A DNA stretch of 11,529 nucleotides, taken from Burkholderiales bacterium. Lineage in GTDB: Bacteria; Pseudomonadota; Gammaproteobacteria; Burkholderiales; Usitatibacteraceae. The translations under genes and the position numbers were made by a program. Below are positions 1 through 7,004 of this stretch, piece by piece. The stretch is from assembly GCA_014378085.1 (NCBI GenBank), contig JACMOJ010000315.1, forward strand, positions 1 through 11,529, in the 5' to 3' direction. Numbering within the stretch: the first letter of the stretch is position 1; every line of letters begins with the position of its first letter. The notes under the pieces are model-generated. The model ran no database searches, had not been told where the DNA came from, and worked only from the letters and a program-made list of their open reading frames with translations.

Positions 1-1707
1 GAAGATGCACTCGGCGTGAATACCGAGCTATCGTATAAAAACATCCCCTTCTTCTGGACCACGCAAGGCTGGGGCATGTTGATTCACTCTACCGGCACGG
101 TCCGCCACGGCGTGGGATATCCGCAGTGGTCACATCGCAGCTACGTGGCCGAAGTCGACGATGACACACTCGACCTGTTTTTTTTCACCGGCACACCGGC
201 CGCCATCATCGCGCAGTACGCCAACCTCACCGGGCACCCGGCACCCGCACCGCTATGGAGTTACGGTATGTGGCTGTCGCGCGCCTATTACCGCACCCCG
301 CAAGAAGCGATCGACGCTGCTGCCGAGGTTCGCCGCCAACAGGTGCCGTGTGACGTCATTACCCTCGATGGTCGTGCCGCATGGGAGGTGAAAACCCGGT
401 TCTGTTTTGAGTGGGATCCCAGCCGCTTTACGGGGGAGTACGCGGCAAAGAAAACCCTCGCCACGCTGAAGAGTTACGACTTAAAAGTCTGTGCGTGGGA
501 GTACCCCTATGTTTCCATCCACAACCCGCTGTTTCAAGAGCTGGCCGACAAAGGCTGGCTCCTCACCGATGCCGACGGCAAGGCGGCGGTGTTTGATTGG
601 GTGAAAGATGCGACCGACAATCCATTCGGCTCCGTACTGACGCCGCTGCCGCCATCGGGCATTCTTGATTTCACGCATCCCGAGGCAAGTCGCTACTGGG
701 CTGACCGCCACAACGCGCTGTTCGACGACGGGGTCGACGTGATGAAGACGGACTTCGGCGAACAGGTTGAGCCGGAGATGGTTGCGTCCAATGGCGACAC
801 CGGACGACATCTCCACAACGTCTATCCACTGCTCTACAACCGCGCGGTTTACGAGGCCACCCAGCGTTACAACGACACACACGGACGCGGTGCGGCAATG
901 GTGTGGGGGCGGGATGGTTTCATTGGCTCGCAGCGATACCCCATGCAGTGGGGCGGCGACCCGCAGACCGATTGGGAGGCGATGGCCGCCAGCATTCGCG
1001 CAGGGCTTGGCTACGGTATGAGTGGTGTGCCGTTTTACGCCACTGACGTTGGCGGCTTCTATGGGGCGCAACAGCCGGATGCAGAGCTCTATTTGCGTTG
1101 GACCGCCAACGCCATTTTCTCATCGCACTTTCGTTATCACGGCATCGGTGAACGCGAGCCGTGGGCATTTGGTAATGGCACGTTAGAGATTGCCAAGCAA
1201 CTCCTCGCATTCCGCTACCGTTTGATTCCCTATATCGTTGGTTGTGCCGCACAGGCCGCAGCCACCGGGATGCCGCTGATGCGGGCGATGCCGCTGGCCT
1301 TCCCCGAAGACCGGCTTGCACGTTCCTTCGAGCTGCAGTACCTATTTGGCGACGCGTTGTTGTTTGCACCGATCATCGCTGCGGGCGGCGAAACGCAGGT
1401 CTATTTTCCCGCCGGTGAGAACTGGGTCGAGGTTGACTCCGGGGAGTGGTTTGCAGGTGGCACGATGAAGTCCGTGTCGCGACCACTCGGCGGTTTTGCG
1501 CTGTTCGGGCGCGAAGGGCGTGTGTTGTGTTTAGGCCGCGCCGTTCAACATACCGGCGAAATTGATCTCGCTTCACCGGTCGAATCCGCATGGGTGTTTG
1601 GCAAGGCTACCGTCGCCCCATGCGTGATGCACAACGCCGTGACACTTGCCAGCAACGGCACGCTAGTTGGCATCGCGAACGAGCATATCCGCGTGTTTCC
1701 AAAATGA
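1..1707 (+). CDS. GH31 alpha-glycosidase, 5'-truncated by window (YicI-like; sulfoquinovosidase role possible from context)
   Basis: Retaining alpha-glycoside hydrolase of family GH31, here the C-terminal ~568 residues; the reading frame is open from base 1, so the N-terminal beta-sandwich lies outside the window (YicI is about 770 residues). The GTG at 16 is an internal Val, not a start. Seen: the (beta/alpha)8 core with the nucleophile motif KTDFGE (Asp codon 751-753), the acid/base motif WGGD (Asp codon 958-960), TDVGGF, and a HGIGEREPW loop, followed by a C-terminal beta-domain. These motifs match the YicI/alpha-xylosidase branch more closely than YihQ. Its stop overlaps the next start by ATGA, so it is cotranscribed with a mutarotase, a lactonase and a dehydrogenase. 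That context suggests it releases an aldose that is then oxidised. The aldose could be sulfoquinovose, given the sulfolactate genes downstream, but glucose or xylose are real alternatives. Family certain, substrate uncertain. Confidence 0.9.
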   Translation, partial: EDALGVNTELSYKNIPFFWTTQGWGMLIHSTGTVRHGVGYPQWSHRSYVAEVDDDTLDLFFFTGTPAAIIAQYANLTGHPAPAPLWSYGMWLSRAYYRTPQEAIDAAAEVRRQQVPCDVITLDGRAAWEVKTRFCFEWDPSRFTGEYAAKKTLATLKSYDLKVCAWEYPYVSIHNPLFQELADKGWLLTDADGKAAVFDWVKDATDNPFGSVLTPLPPSGILDFTHPEASRYWADRHNALFDDGVDVMKTDFGEQVEPEMVASNGDTGRHLHNVYPLLYNRAVYEATQRYNDTHGRGAAMVWGRDGFIGSQRYPMQWGGDPQTDWEAMAASIRAGLGYGMSGVPFYATDVGGFYGAQQPDAELYLRWTANAIFSSHFRYHGIGEREPWAFGNGTLEIAKQLLAFRYRLIPYIVGCAAQAAATGMPLMRAMPLAFPEDRLARSFELQYLFGDALLFAPIIAAGGETQVYFPAGENWVEVDSGEWFAGGTMKSVSRPLGGFALFGREGRVLCLGRAVQHTGEIDLASPVESAWVFGKATVAPCVMHNAVTLASNGTLVGIANEHIRVFPK

Positions 1708-2630
1708 ACGCCCCCCGCGCCATCACGCTGATCTCCGGTGATTGCCAACTGGATGTTCAGCCACACATCGGCGGGTCCATTTCGCGTTTGACTTGGAAAG
1801 ACATTGATATTCTGCGCAGGACACCGGATTCCGCGGTGGCGTCGTCCACCGTGCGGCAGATGAGTTGTTATCCGCTGGTGCCTTACTCCAACCGTATCGG
1901 CAACGGGGTATTGATGGTTCGCGACAAAACTTATCAGTTGCGGCCCAATTTCCCCAACGAGCCGCATGCCATTCACGGCGTCGGCTGGCAGCGGGTGTGG
2001 GAGCAGGTCGGGGAGCAGGTCGGGCAGCGCGGCGGGCAAGTTAAGCGCGAAGACAAACAGCTTGTGGTGCTGACCTACAAACACGCGCCCGATGCCGATT
2101 GGCCGTTTGCCTTTGAAGCGGAACAAACAATCTCGCTCGCCAATAACGCTCTGACCTTGGCGATTCGCACCACCAATCTGGATGCGCAGCCGATGCCGGT
2201 CGGTCTTGGCTTTCATCCATTTTTCCCGATCGACAAAACCACCACGCTGCAATCCGCTTGGAGCGGTGTTTGGGAAATGGGGGAAGACAAACTGCCCACC
2301 AAACTTATTCCAATACCGGCTGATGCAAACTTCACCAAGGCGCGCGGTGTTTTTGACTGGAAGATCGACAATTGTTTTGTCGGCTGGTCGCGTCGGGCGG
2401 TACTCAACTATGCAACGCATCAAACAACATTGTCTGCCAGCAGCGCATGCAGCAACATCGTTTGTTTTGCGCCTAATGACGGCCGCAACTTCTTGGCACT
2501 GGAGCCGGTATCGAATATCAACAACGCGTTTGCGCTAGCGGCAAAGGGTGTGGCCAACACCGGCACGCGGCTGATCGGGCGCGGCGACAGTTTTGACATC
2601 AGCATGACCATCGCCGTGATTTCTGTATGA
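1704..2630 (+). CDS. Aldose 1-epimerase (mutarotase), GalM superfamily
   Basis: 308-residue mutarotase that interconverts the alpha and beta anomers of a hexose-like sugar in the cytoplasm. Seen: N63-R64 in PYSNRIGNG, H88/H91 in PHAIHGVGW, H171 in GFHPFF (the probable catalytic acid), D222 in KIDNCF and E267 in LALEPVSN (the probable catalytic base), all in the order expected for GalM. The ATG at 1704 was chosen because it overlaps the GH31 stop (ATGA), which implies translational coupling; the frame is open further upstream but only inside GH31. Its own stop overlaps the next start in the same way. Role by context: the retaining GH31 enzyme releases an alpha-anomer and the dehydrogenase may need the beta-anomer, as proposed for YihR in sulfoquinovose clusters. 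Oddity: residues 100-111 are built from an in-frame 12-bp repeat (EQVG, EQVG, QRGG) next to the active-site strand. Confidence 0.92.
   Translation: MNAPRAITLISGDCQLDVQPHIGGSISRLTWKDIDILRRTPDSAVASSTVRQMSCYPLVPYSNRIGNGVLMVRDKTYQLRPNFPNEPHAIHGVGWQRVWEQVGEQVGQRGGQVKREDKQLVVLTYKHAPDADWPFAFEAEQTISLANNALTLAIRTTNLDAQPMPVGLGFHPFFPIDKTTTLQSAWSGVWEMGEDKLPTKLIPIPADANFTKARGVFDWKIDNCFVGWSRRAVLNYATHQTTLSASSACSNIVCFAPNDGRNFLALEPVSNINNAFALAAKGVANTGTRLIGRGDSFDISMTIAVISV
2000..2035 (+). repeat. In-frame 12-bp tandem repeat inside the mutarotase gene
   Basis: Three units of 12 bp: ggagcaggtcgg, ggagcaggtcgg, gcagcgcggcgg. The first two are identical and the third is diverged. They add repeated EQVG-like tetrapeptides just after the HGVGW motif. 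The unit length is a multiple of three, so the frame is kept. It probably arose by replication slippage. Confidence 0.85.
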
Positions 2631-3565
2631 GGCCAACCCTGCAGGCTGCGCTGGTGTTTGATAGTCGCGCACACTTAGGCGAATGTCCGTTGTGGCATCC
2701 GCTTGAACATGCTTTGTATTGGGTGGACATCAGCGGCAAAACCATTAACCGCTTTGATCCGCGTACAAAAAATAATCAGTCTTGGCCAACACCGACCGAG
2801 CCCGGCTGTATCGCGTTGAGAAAAGCTGGTGGATTGGTCGCGGCGTGTCGTGACGGCTTTTACCGGTTTGAGACCGGTACCGGCATTGGCGAAAAAATTG
2901 CCGATGCGCCTTATGACATGCGCAACACGCGATTTAATGACGGCAAGTGTGATGAGATGGGTCGTTTTTGGGCGGGCGCTATGTACGAGCCACGAACCGA
3001 GGCGATTGCCGGCATGTATGTGTTGGCAAAAGGTCACGTACGGAAAGGCTGGGGGCCTGAAAGCGGGTTGGGCGTCAAAGTGAGCAATGGTCTGGCCTTC
3101 GACGGTACGCGCGGCGTGGTGTACCAATCCGACACACCAAACCACGTTACCTACCGATTTCCATTTGATGCTGTGAAAGGGACAGTCGGCGCACGCCAGA
3201 CTTTTTTTATTTGCGACGCCGACAAAACCAAACCTGACTATGCCGGTCGCCCGGATGGGGCCGCGATCGACCTCGACGGCAACTATTGGAGCGCGCAGTA
3301 CGAGGGTGGTCGTGTTAACTGTTATTCGCCGGAGGGTGAGCTCTGCCAGACCATCATGGTCGCCGCAAAACGCACCACCATGATTGCCTTTGGCGGCGCG
3401 GACTACAAAACCTTGTACATCACCACCGCGCGGGAGGGTGCTACGGCCGAAGAGCTGGCTTTATACCCAAATTCCGGCGGTCTTTTTGCCGTACAACTCG
3501 GCCTCGGCCATACTGGTGATAGTGGCGATAGTGGCGGTAGGCCCGAGCCGTATTACATTGATTAA
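2627..3565 (+). CDS. SMP-30/gluconolactonase family sugar lactonase
   Basis: 312-residue six-bladed beta-propeller lactonase that hydrolyses an aldonolactone to the aldonate. Seen: the divalent-metal ligands of SMP-30 are all present, E19 (LGECPLW), N154 (SNGLAFDG) and D210 (GRPDGAAIDLDG, also the expected catalytic base), as are the substrate-loop residues R102 and N104-D105 (TRFNDGKCDEMGRFW). The ATG at 2627 overlaps the mutarotase stop as ATGA. Position between a mutarotase and an SDR dehydrogenase indicates that the SDR makes a lactone and this enzyme opens it. In the sulfo-Entner-Doudoroff pathway this would be 6-deoxy-6-sulfogluconolactonase; glucono- or xylonolactonase are alternatives that sequence alone cannot exclude. 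The C-terminus carries a three-copy 9-bp repeat encoding GDSGDSGG. Confidence 0.9.
   Translation: MRPTLQAALVFDSRAHLGECPLWHPLEHALYWVDISGKTINRFDPRTKNNQSWPTPTEPGCIALRKAGGLVAACRDGFYRFETGTGIGEKIADAPYDMRNTRFNDGKCDEMGRFWAGAMYEPRTEAIAGMYVLAKGHVRKGWGPESGLGVKVSNGLAFDGTRGVVYQSDTPNHVTYRFPFDAVKGTVGARQTFFICDADKTKPDYAGRPDGAAIDLDGNYWSAQYEGGRVNCYSPEGELCQTIMVAAKRTTMIAFGGADYKTLYITTAREGATAEELALYPNSGGLFAVQLGLGHTGDSGDSGGRPEPYYID
3514..3540 (+). repeat. In-frame 9-bp tandem repeat at the lactonase C-terminus
   Basis: Three units: tggtgatag, tggcgatag, tggcggtag. They encode the TGDSGDSGG stretch of the lactonase tail, eight codons before its stop, beyond the propeller core. The repeat keeps the reading frame. Confidence 0.8.
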
Positions 3566-3575
3566 GATAGCCAAG

Positions 3576-4367
3576 ATGACGCCACGAGCCAACACCGCAA
3601 GTTTCCCCAGTCTGCGCGATCGCGTTGTGTTTATCTCCGGCGGTGGCTCCGGCATTGGCGCTGCGCTCGTCGAACACTTTGTGGCGCAACATTCAAAGGT
3701 GGCGTTCAGCGACATCGATGAAGCTGCCGGCGAAGCGTTAGTCGCAAAGCTTGCCGACGCGACACATTGCCCGCAGTTCGTCGTGAGTGACGTTCGCGAC
3801 ATCGCCGCCTACCAAGTCGCGTTGAAAAGCATGATTGCAGCGCTTGGGCCGATCACGGTCCTCATCAATAATGCCGGAAACGACCAGCGGCATTCGCTCG
3901 AAGAACTGACACCCGACTATTGGGACAACTGCCTTGCGGTTAATCTCAAACACCATGTGTTTGCGATTCAGGCGGTCGCACCTAGCATGGCCGCCGCGGG
4001 AGGCGGCTCCATCATTAACCTGGGATCGGTATCGTGGATGCGCGGCCGACCAAACCTGATTGGTTACACATCTTCTAAAGCCGCAATTTCCGGGCTCTCG
4101 CGCACACTCGCCCGCGAGCTCGGCGATAAAAATATTCGGGTGAATGCATTGGTGCCCGGCGCGATTGTCACTGATCGCCAGCAGGCGCTGTGGCGTGATC
4201 CAGATTCCGATCGCCAGTTTCTAGACTTCCAGTGTTTGAAGTACCGCTTGGACGCAAGTCACGTTGCCCGCACAGCGCTGTTCCTCGCCTCCGATGACGC
4301 CGACGGCATCACGGGACAAAACATCATTGTTGATGCGGGTTTAGCACAGGTATCCGTGGCGGGTTAG
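3576..4367 (+). CDS. Short-chain dehydrogenase/reductase (probable aldose 1-dehydrogenase)
   Basis: 263-residue classical SDR, NAD(P)-dependent. Seen: Rossmann glycine motif SGGGSGIG at residues 21-28, D43-type acidic region after the second strand (FSDID, suggesting NAD preference), NNAG motif, catalytic S151 (LGSVS), Y164 and K168 (YTSSK), and the C-terminal GITGQNIIVDAG. The ATG at 3576 lies 10 bp after the lactonase stop; the frame is open further upstream but only within the lactonase gene, and the protein begins normally at this ATG. The Shine-Dalgarno is weak. Context implies oxidation of the sugar at C1 to a lactone, which the preceding gene then hydrolyses. In Pseudomonas putida SQ1 sulfoquinovose dehydrogenase is of this family. 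Xylose, arabinose or galactose 1-dehydrogenase are alternatives. Family sure, substrate inferred. Confidence 0.9.
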   Translation: MTPRANTASFPSLRDRVVFISGGGSGIGAALVEHFVAQHSKVAFSDIDEAAGEALVAKLADATHCPQFVVSDVRDIAAYQVALKSMIAALGPITVLINNAGNDQRHSLEELTPDYWDNCLAVNLKHHVFAIQAVAPSMAAAGGGSIINLGSVSWMRGRPNLIGYTSSKAAISGLSRTLARELGDKNIRVNALVPGAIVTDRQQALWRDPDSDRQFLDFQCLKYRLDASHVARTALFLASDDADGITGQNIIVDAGLAQVSVAG

Positions 4368-4395
4368 CCGAAATTTTAGGCGGCAGCGCGGCGAC

Positions 4396-5250
4396 TCAAC
4401 TAGATTTTGAGAGGTCGCTAAAGTACTCGTAGTCGGCCGTATTCACCAACGACCGACGGTACTCCACCGGCGCATTGTCAAAGCTCATCGCCGCCCGACG
4501 AATCTCCAAAACGGGGGCGTTCTCTTGCAGCTCCAGCAGCGCCGCCGCCTCAGTGGTGGCCAGCGTCGCGCGCAACCGCTCGGCGGTGCGCACCACCGTA
4601 ACGCCAAACTCCGTCTGATAGAGGTGATAAATCGTATTCGGCCGATTCTGAAACTGCGTCTGTGTGAGCGTCGGCAGTAATGCTTTGGCCACCGTAATCG
4701 TATCGAAGATGATCGGCCTACCGGAAATCTCCAGCAGATTCCGGATGCGGAACACCGGCGCACCCACGGCGATGGCAAGCTGGGCCGCTTCGTCAGTGTC
4801 CGCTTTGGCAGTGCGGAAACTCAACAGCCGCACCTCCGGCTGCTGCTTTTCCCCATCGCGGCGCAGGATGTGGAAAAAGTGGAACATCAGCCGTTCGCGG
4901 TTGTGCGCCGAAACGAACGTGCCGCGCCCTTGCTGACGAATCAAGATGTTCTCTGCCACCAGTTCGTCTACAGCCTTCCGCACGGTACCCACGGCCACTC
5001 GAAAACGCTCCGCCAGCGCCCATTCGGCCGGAATTACTTGCCCAGGCTGCCAATCCCCCGAACTTACCGCCTCGGTCATCAGGCGCTTCACTTCTTTGTA
5101 AAGCGGGACATCCAGCACCGCCCCGCGGGCCAGCTGCGGGTGCAGGCTGGACTTGCCGGTCGCAGCGGGCTTCACACGTTTGGTGATCTCGCGTCGGGCG
5201 GGTTGGCGGGCCGGAGGTTTCGCGGCGGGTTGGCGGGCAGGCATAGACAT
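4396..5250 (-). CDS. GntR-family transcriptional regulator, HutC/UTRA type
   Basis: 284-residue repressor-like regulator. Residues ~49-115 form the GntR winged helix-turn-helix (VPLYKEVKRLM, then IPAEWALAERF, VGTVRKAVDEL, GRGTFV). Residues ~135-275 match the UTRA ligand domain (RIRNLLEISGRPIIFDTI ... ALLELQENAPVLEIRR). It is divergent from suyA and convergent with the sugar-oxidation operon, so it probably responds to a pathway intermediate (a sugar acid, sulfoquinovose or sulfolactate) and controls one or both operons. Oddity: residues 1-45 form a low-complexity, Ala/Pro/Arg/Lys-rich extension (PARQP repeated) not part of a usual GntR, partly built from a duplicated 14-bp DNA unit. The start may be M1 or M3 (ATGTCTATG); neither has a convincing Shine-Dalgarno, and a start closer to the winged helix cannot be excluded. 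Confidence 0.93.
   Translation of the reverse strand: MSMPARQPAAKPPARQPARREITKRVKPAATGKSSLHPQLARGAVLDVPLYKEVKRLMTEAVSSGDWQPGQVIPAEWALAERFRVAVGTVRKAVDELVAENILIRQQGRGTFVSAHNRERLMFHFFHILRRDGEKQQPEVRLLSFRTAKADTDEAAQLAIAVGAPVFRIRNLLEISGRPIIFDTITVAKALLPTLTQTQFQNRPNTIYHLYQTEFGVTVVRTAERLRATLATTEAAALLELQENAPVLEIRRAAMSFDNAPVEYRRSLVNTADYEYFSDLSKSS
5198..5238. repeat. Duplicated 14-bp unit in the regulator's 5' coding end
   Basis: The 14-mer gcgggttggcgggc occurs at 5198-5211 and again at 5225-5238, 27 bp apart (9 codons). It encodes the two PARQP-like blocks in the basic N-terminal extension of the GntR protein. Confidence 0.8.
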
Positions 5251-5280
5251 ATCATAGCCGAATCACAGAATTCCACCAAC

Positions 5281-5327
5281 TCATATAGATGACCTAATTG
5301 ACTTTGCACTCGGTGCCAGCTTACACT
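5281..5327 (+). promoter_or_regulatory. Putative sigma70 promoter and operator region of suyA
   Basis: Within the 135-bp gap between gntR and suyA there is a -35-like TTGACT (5298-5303) and a -10-like TACACT (5322-5327) with an 18-bp spacer. They match the consensus at 5/6 and 4/6 positions. The spacer contains a small dyad GCAC-TCG-GTGC (5306-5316), and just upstream of the -35 lies the near-palindrome TCATATAGATGA (5281-5292). Either could be the binding site of the divergent GntR protein. Seen in sequence, but function is inferred. I found no convincing promoter for gntR on the other strand. Confidence 0.4.
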
Positions 5328-5373
5328 AACGATCTTTGTTTTTGCGCGTCTGTTTGTCTGTGTGCGCGTTCAT

Positions 5374-5378
5374 AGGAG
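5374..5378 (+). promoter_or_regulatory. Ribosome binding site of suyA
   Basis: AGGAG, 7 bases before the ATG at 5386. It is the strongest Shine-Dalgarno in the window and fixes the suyA start. Confidence 0.8.
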
Positions 5379-5385
5379 CTAGAAA

Positions 5386-5667
5386 ATGATCCATTTTGTA
5401 TTACACGAAGCAAAAGACACCGTTGCCGTTGCCGTTGTCGAGGGCATTAAGGCGGGTACAGAACTCACCGCTTGGATCATGGATGACGACAAGCAAATTT
5501 CCGTCCGTGCGCTGCAGGACATTCCGATCGGCCACAAGATTGCGCTGAAGGACATGGCGGTTGGCGAAACGATCTATAAGTACGGAACCGACATTGGCAA
5601 GGTCGTCGCGCCGATCAAGGCAGGTGAGCATGCGCATGTGCACAACATCAAAACCAAACGTTGGTGA
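5386..5667 (+). CDS. suyA: UxaA-family lyase small subunit, probable (2R)-sulfolactate sulfo-lyase subunit alpha
   Basis: 93-residue SAF-domain protein, the detached N-terminal domain of the UxaA (altronate dehydratase) family. Seen: IPIGHKIALKDM, IYKYGTDIGK and the His-rich end AGEHAHVHN (H82, H84, H86), with the C-terminus KTKRW. In split members this chain pairs with a ~390-residue large subunit, here encoded 112 bp downstream. In Paracoccus and Chromohalobacter the SuyA/SuyB pair cleaves (R)-3-sulfolactate to pyruvate and sulfite. Two sulfolactate-type dehydrogenases follow, which supports that reading over altronate or galactarate dehydratase, where the two domains are often fused. The start is fixed by a strong AGGAG. 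Confidence is high for family and moderate for substrate. Confidence 0.78.
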   Translation: MIHFVLHEAKDTVAVAVVEGIKAGTELTAWIMDDDKQISVRALQDIPIGHKIALKDMAVGETIYKYGTDIGKVVAPIKAGEHAHVHNIKTKRW

Positions 5668-5673
5668 ACTGAG

Positions 5674-5728
5674 ATGAACCCGCTATGAGCCCGCTATGAG
5701 CCCGCCATGAACCCGCCATGAACCCGCT
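5674..5728 (+). repeat. 11-bp tandem repeat, five copies, between suyA and suyB
   Basis: Five units: atgaacccgct, atgagcccgct, atgagcccgcc, atgaacccgcc, atgaacccgct, beginning 6 bp after the suyA stop. Each unit starts with ATG. Because 11 is not a multiple of three, each ATG opens a four-codon frame whose TGA overlaps the next ATG: MNPL, MSPL, MSPP, MNPP. The last copy reads [15 protein letters not shown] and stops at 5763-5765, 14 bp before suyB. No Shine-Dalgarno precedes the units. Variation between copies is limited to two positions. Confidence 0.92.
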
Positions 5729-5769
5729 GTCGGCGCCGGTGACTTTCTCAAACTTAAATTCTTAGATTC

Positions 5770-5773
5770 AGGA
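5770..5773 (+). promoter_or_regulatory. Ribosome binding site of suyB
   Basis: AGGA, 6 bases before the ATG at 5780. It supports this start for the large subunit. Confidence 0.65.
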
Positions 5774-5779
5774 ACCCAC

Positions 5780-6955
5780 ATGTCAGTCATTTCAAATGCC
5801 ACCACCTTCTGGGGTTATCGTCGTAAAAACGGTCGCGTTGGCGTCCGCAATCACGTCATCGTTCTGCCGGTCGATGACCTTTCGAATGCCGCTGCCGAGG
5901 CGGTTGCGCACAACATCAAGGGCACGCTCGCCATTCCGCATCCATATGGTCGCCTGCAATTTGGCGCTGACCTCGCCTTACACTTCCGGACGCTGATCGG
6001 GACAGGTTGCAATCCAAACGTCGCCGCAGTAATTGTCATTGGTATTGAAGACGGCTGGACTAAACGTGTCGTGGACGGCATCGCCGTGTCCGGCAAGCCG
6101 GTGGTGGGTTTTGGTATCGAGGGACACGGCGATCATGAAACCATCATGCGCGCTTCCAAAGCGGCGCGCGAGTTTTTGCAGGATGCATCCGAGATTCACC
6201 GCGAAGAGTGCAAGATCAGCGAACTGTGGGTCTCAACCAAATGCGGCGAATCCGACACCACTTCCGGCTGCGGCGCCAACCCCACCGTGGGCAATGCATT
6301 CGATAAACTTTATGAAGTCGGCTCAACACTTGTATTCGGTGAGACAAGCGAAATCACCGGTGGCGAAAAAGTGGTTGCGGCGCGTTGCCGCACGCCGAAA
6401 ATTGCCGAAGACTTCATGGCCATGTTCAATCGTTATCAGGACATGATCAACCGCCACAAGACTGATGATCTTTCTGAATCACAACCAACCAAAGGCAACA
6501 TCGCGGGTGGCCTGACCACCATCGAAGAAAAAGCGATGGGCAACATTCAAAAAATTGGCAAGAAGTGTTTAGTGGATGGTGTGCTCGACAAAGCCGAAAT
6601 GCCCACCAGCCCCGGACTTTGGTTTATGGATTCTTCGTCTGCCGCCGCTGAGATGGTCACGCTGTGTGCCGCTTCGGGCTTTGCGGTGCACTTCTTCCCG
6701 ACCGGACAAGGTAACGTCATCGGCAACCCAATCCTGCCCGTCATCAAAATTTGTGCAAACCCGCGTACGGTTCGCACGATGAGTGAACACATCGACGTCG
6801 ATTCGACCGGGTTGTTGCAACGTGAAATGGTGCTCGACGAAGTAGGTGACAAGTTGCTTGAAATGATGCTGCGGACGGCTAACGGGCGTCTCACGGCGGC
6901 CGAAGCGTTGGGACATCGGGAGTTTGTTCTCACTCGTCTCTACGAGAGTGCTTAA
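5780..6955 (+). CDS. suyB: UxaA-family lyase large subunit, probable (2R)-sulfolactate sulfo-lyase subunit beta
   Basis: 391-residue large subunit of a UxaA/GarD-type lyase, about the size of SuyB and without the fused SAF domain of E. coli UxaA (about 495 residues). Seen: [16 protein letters not shown] near the N-terminus, [18 protein letters not shown] with C155 as a likely metal or active-site cysteine, [38 protein letters not shown], and a conserved end [20 protein letters not shown]. From memory, sugar-acid dehydratases have CGGSD at the cysteine motif whereas SuyB-like proteins have CGESD; this protein has CGESD. Proposed reaction: (R)-3-sulfolactate to pyruvate plus sulfite, together with SuyA. 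It lies between suyA and two 2-hydroxyacid dehydrogenases, matching the known suyAB-slcC-comC gene set. Alternative: a dehydratase for the aldonate made by the upstream lactonase. Confidence 0.78.
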   Translation: MSVISNATTFWGYRRKNGRVGVRNHVIVLPVDDLSNAAAEAVAHNIKGTLAIPHPYGRLQFGADLALHFRTLIGTGCNPNVAAVIVIGIEDGWTKRVVDGIAVSGKPVVGFGIEGHGDHETIMRASKAAREFLQDASEIHREECKISELWVSTKCGESDTTSGCGANPTVGNAFDKLYEVGSTLVFGETSEITGGEKVVAARCRTPKIAEDFMAMFNRYQDMINRHKTDDLSESQPTKGNIAGGLTTIEEKAMGNIQKIGKKCLVDGVLDKAEMPTSPGLWFMDSSSAAAEMVTLCAASGFAVHFFPTGQGNVIGNPILPVIKICANPRTVRTMSEHIDVDSTGLLQREMVLDEVGDKLLEMMLRTANGRLTAAEALGHREFVLTRLYESA

Positions 6956-7004
6956 AGACTGGTGAAATTCTGCTGCGCTAGTGGATGCGGTGTTGGGCGC
7001 TGTT

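Noticed and set aside
481..1071. 196-codon open frame on the minus strand
   Set aside because: Lies within GH31 over its catalytic motifs and has no recognisable protein features; a shadow of a G+C-rich gene.
1545..2423. 292-codon open frame on the minus strand
   Set aside because: Antisense to the GH31 end and the mutarotase, both with full family motifs; the translation shows no recognisable domain.
3384..3575. Longer N-terminus for the SDR
   Set aside because: The upstream frame overlaps the lactonase and adds about 64 residues with no SDR character; the ATG at 3576 puts the Rossmann motif at the normal place.
4368..4395. Terminator between the SDR and gntR stops
   Set aside because: The 28-bp gap shows no stem followed by a T-run.
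5674..5728. CRISPR array
   Set aside because: The 11-bp units are contiguous with no spacers and no cas genes are nearby. The same applies to the 14-bp array at 10798-10867.
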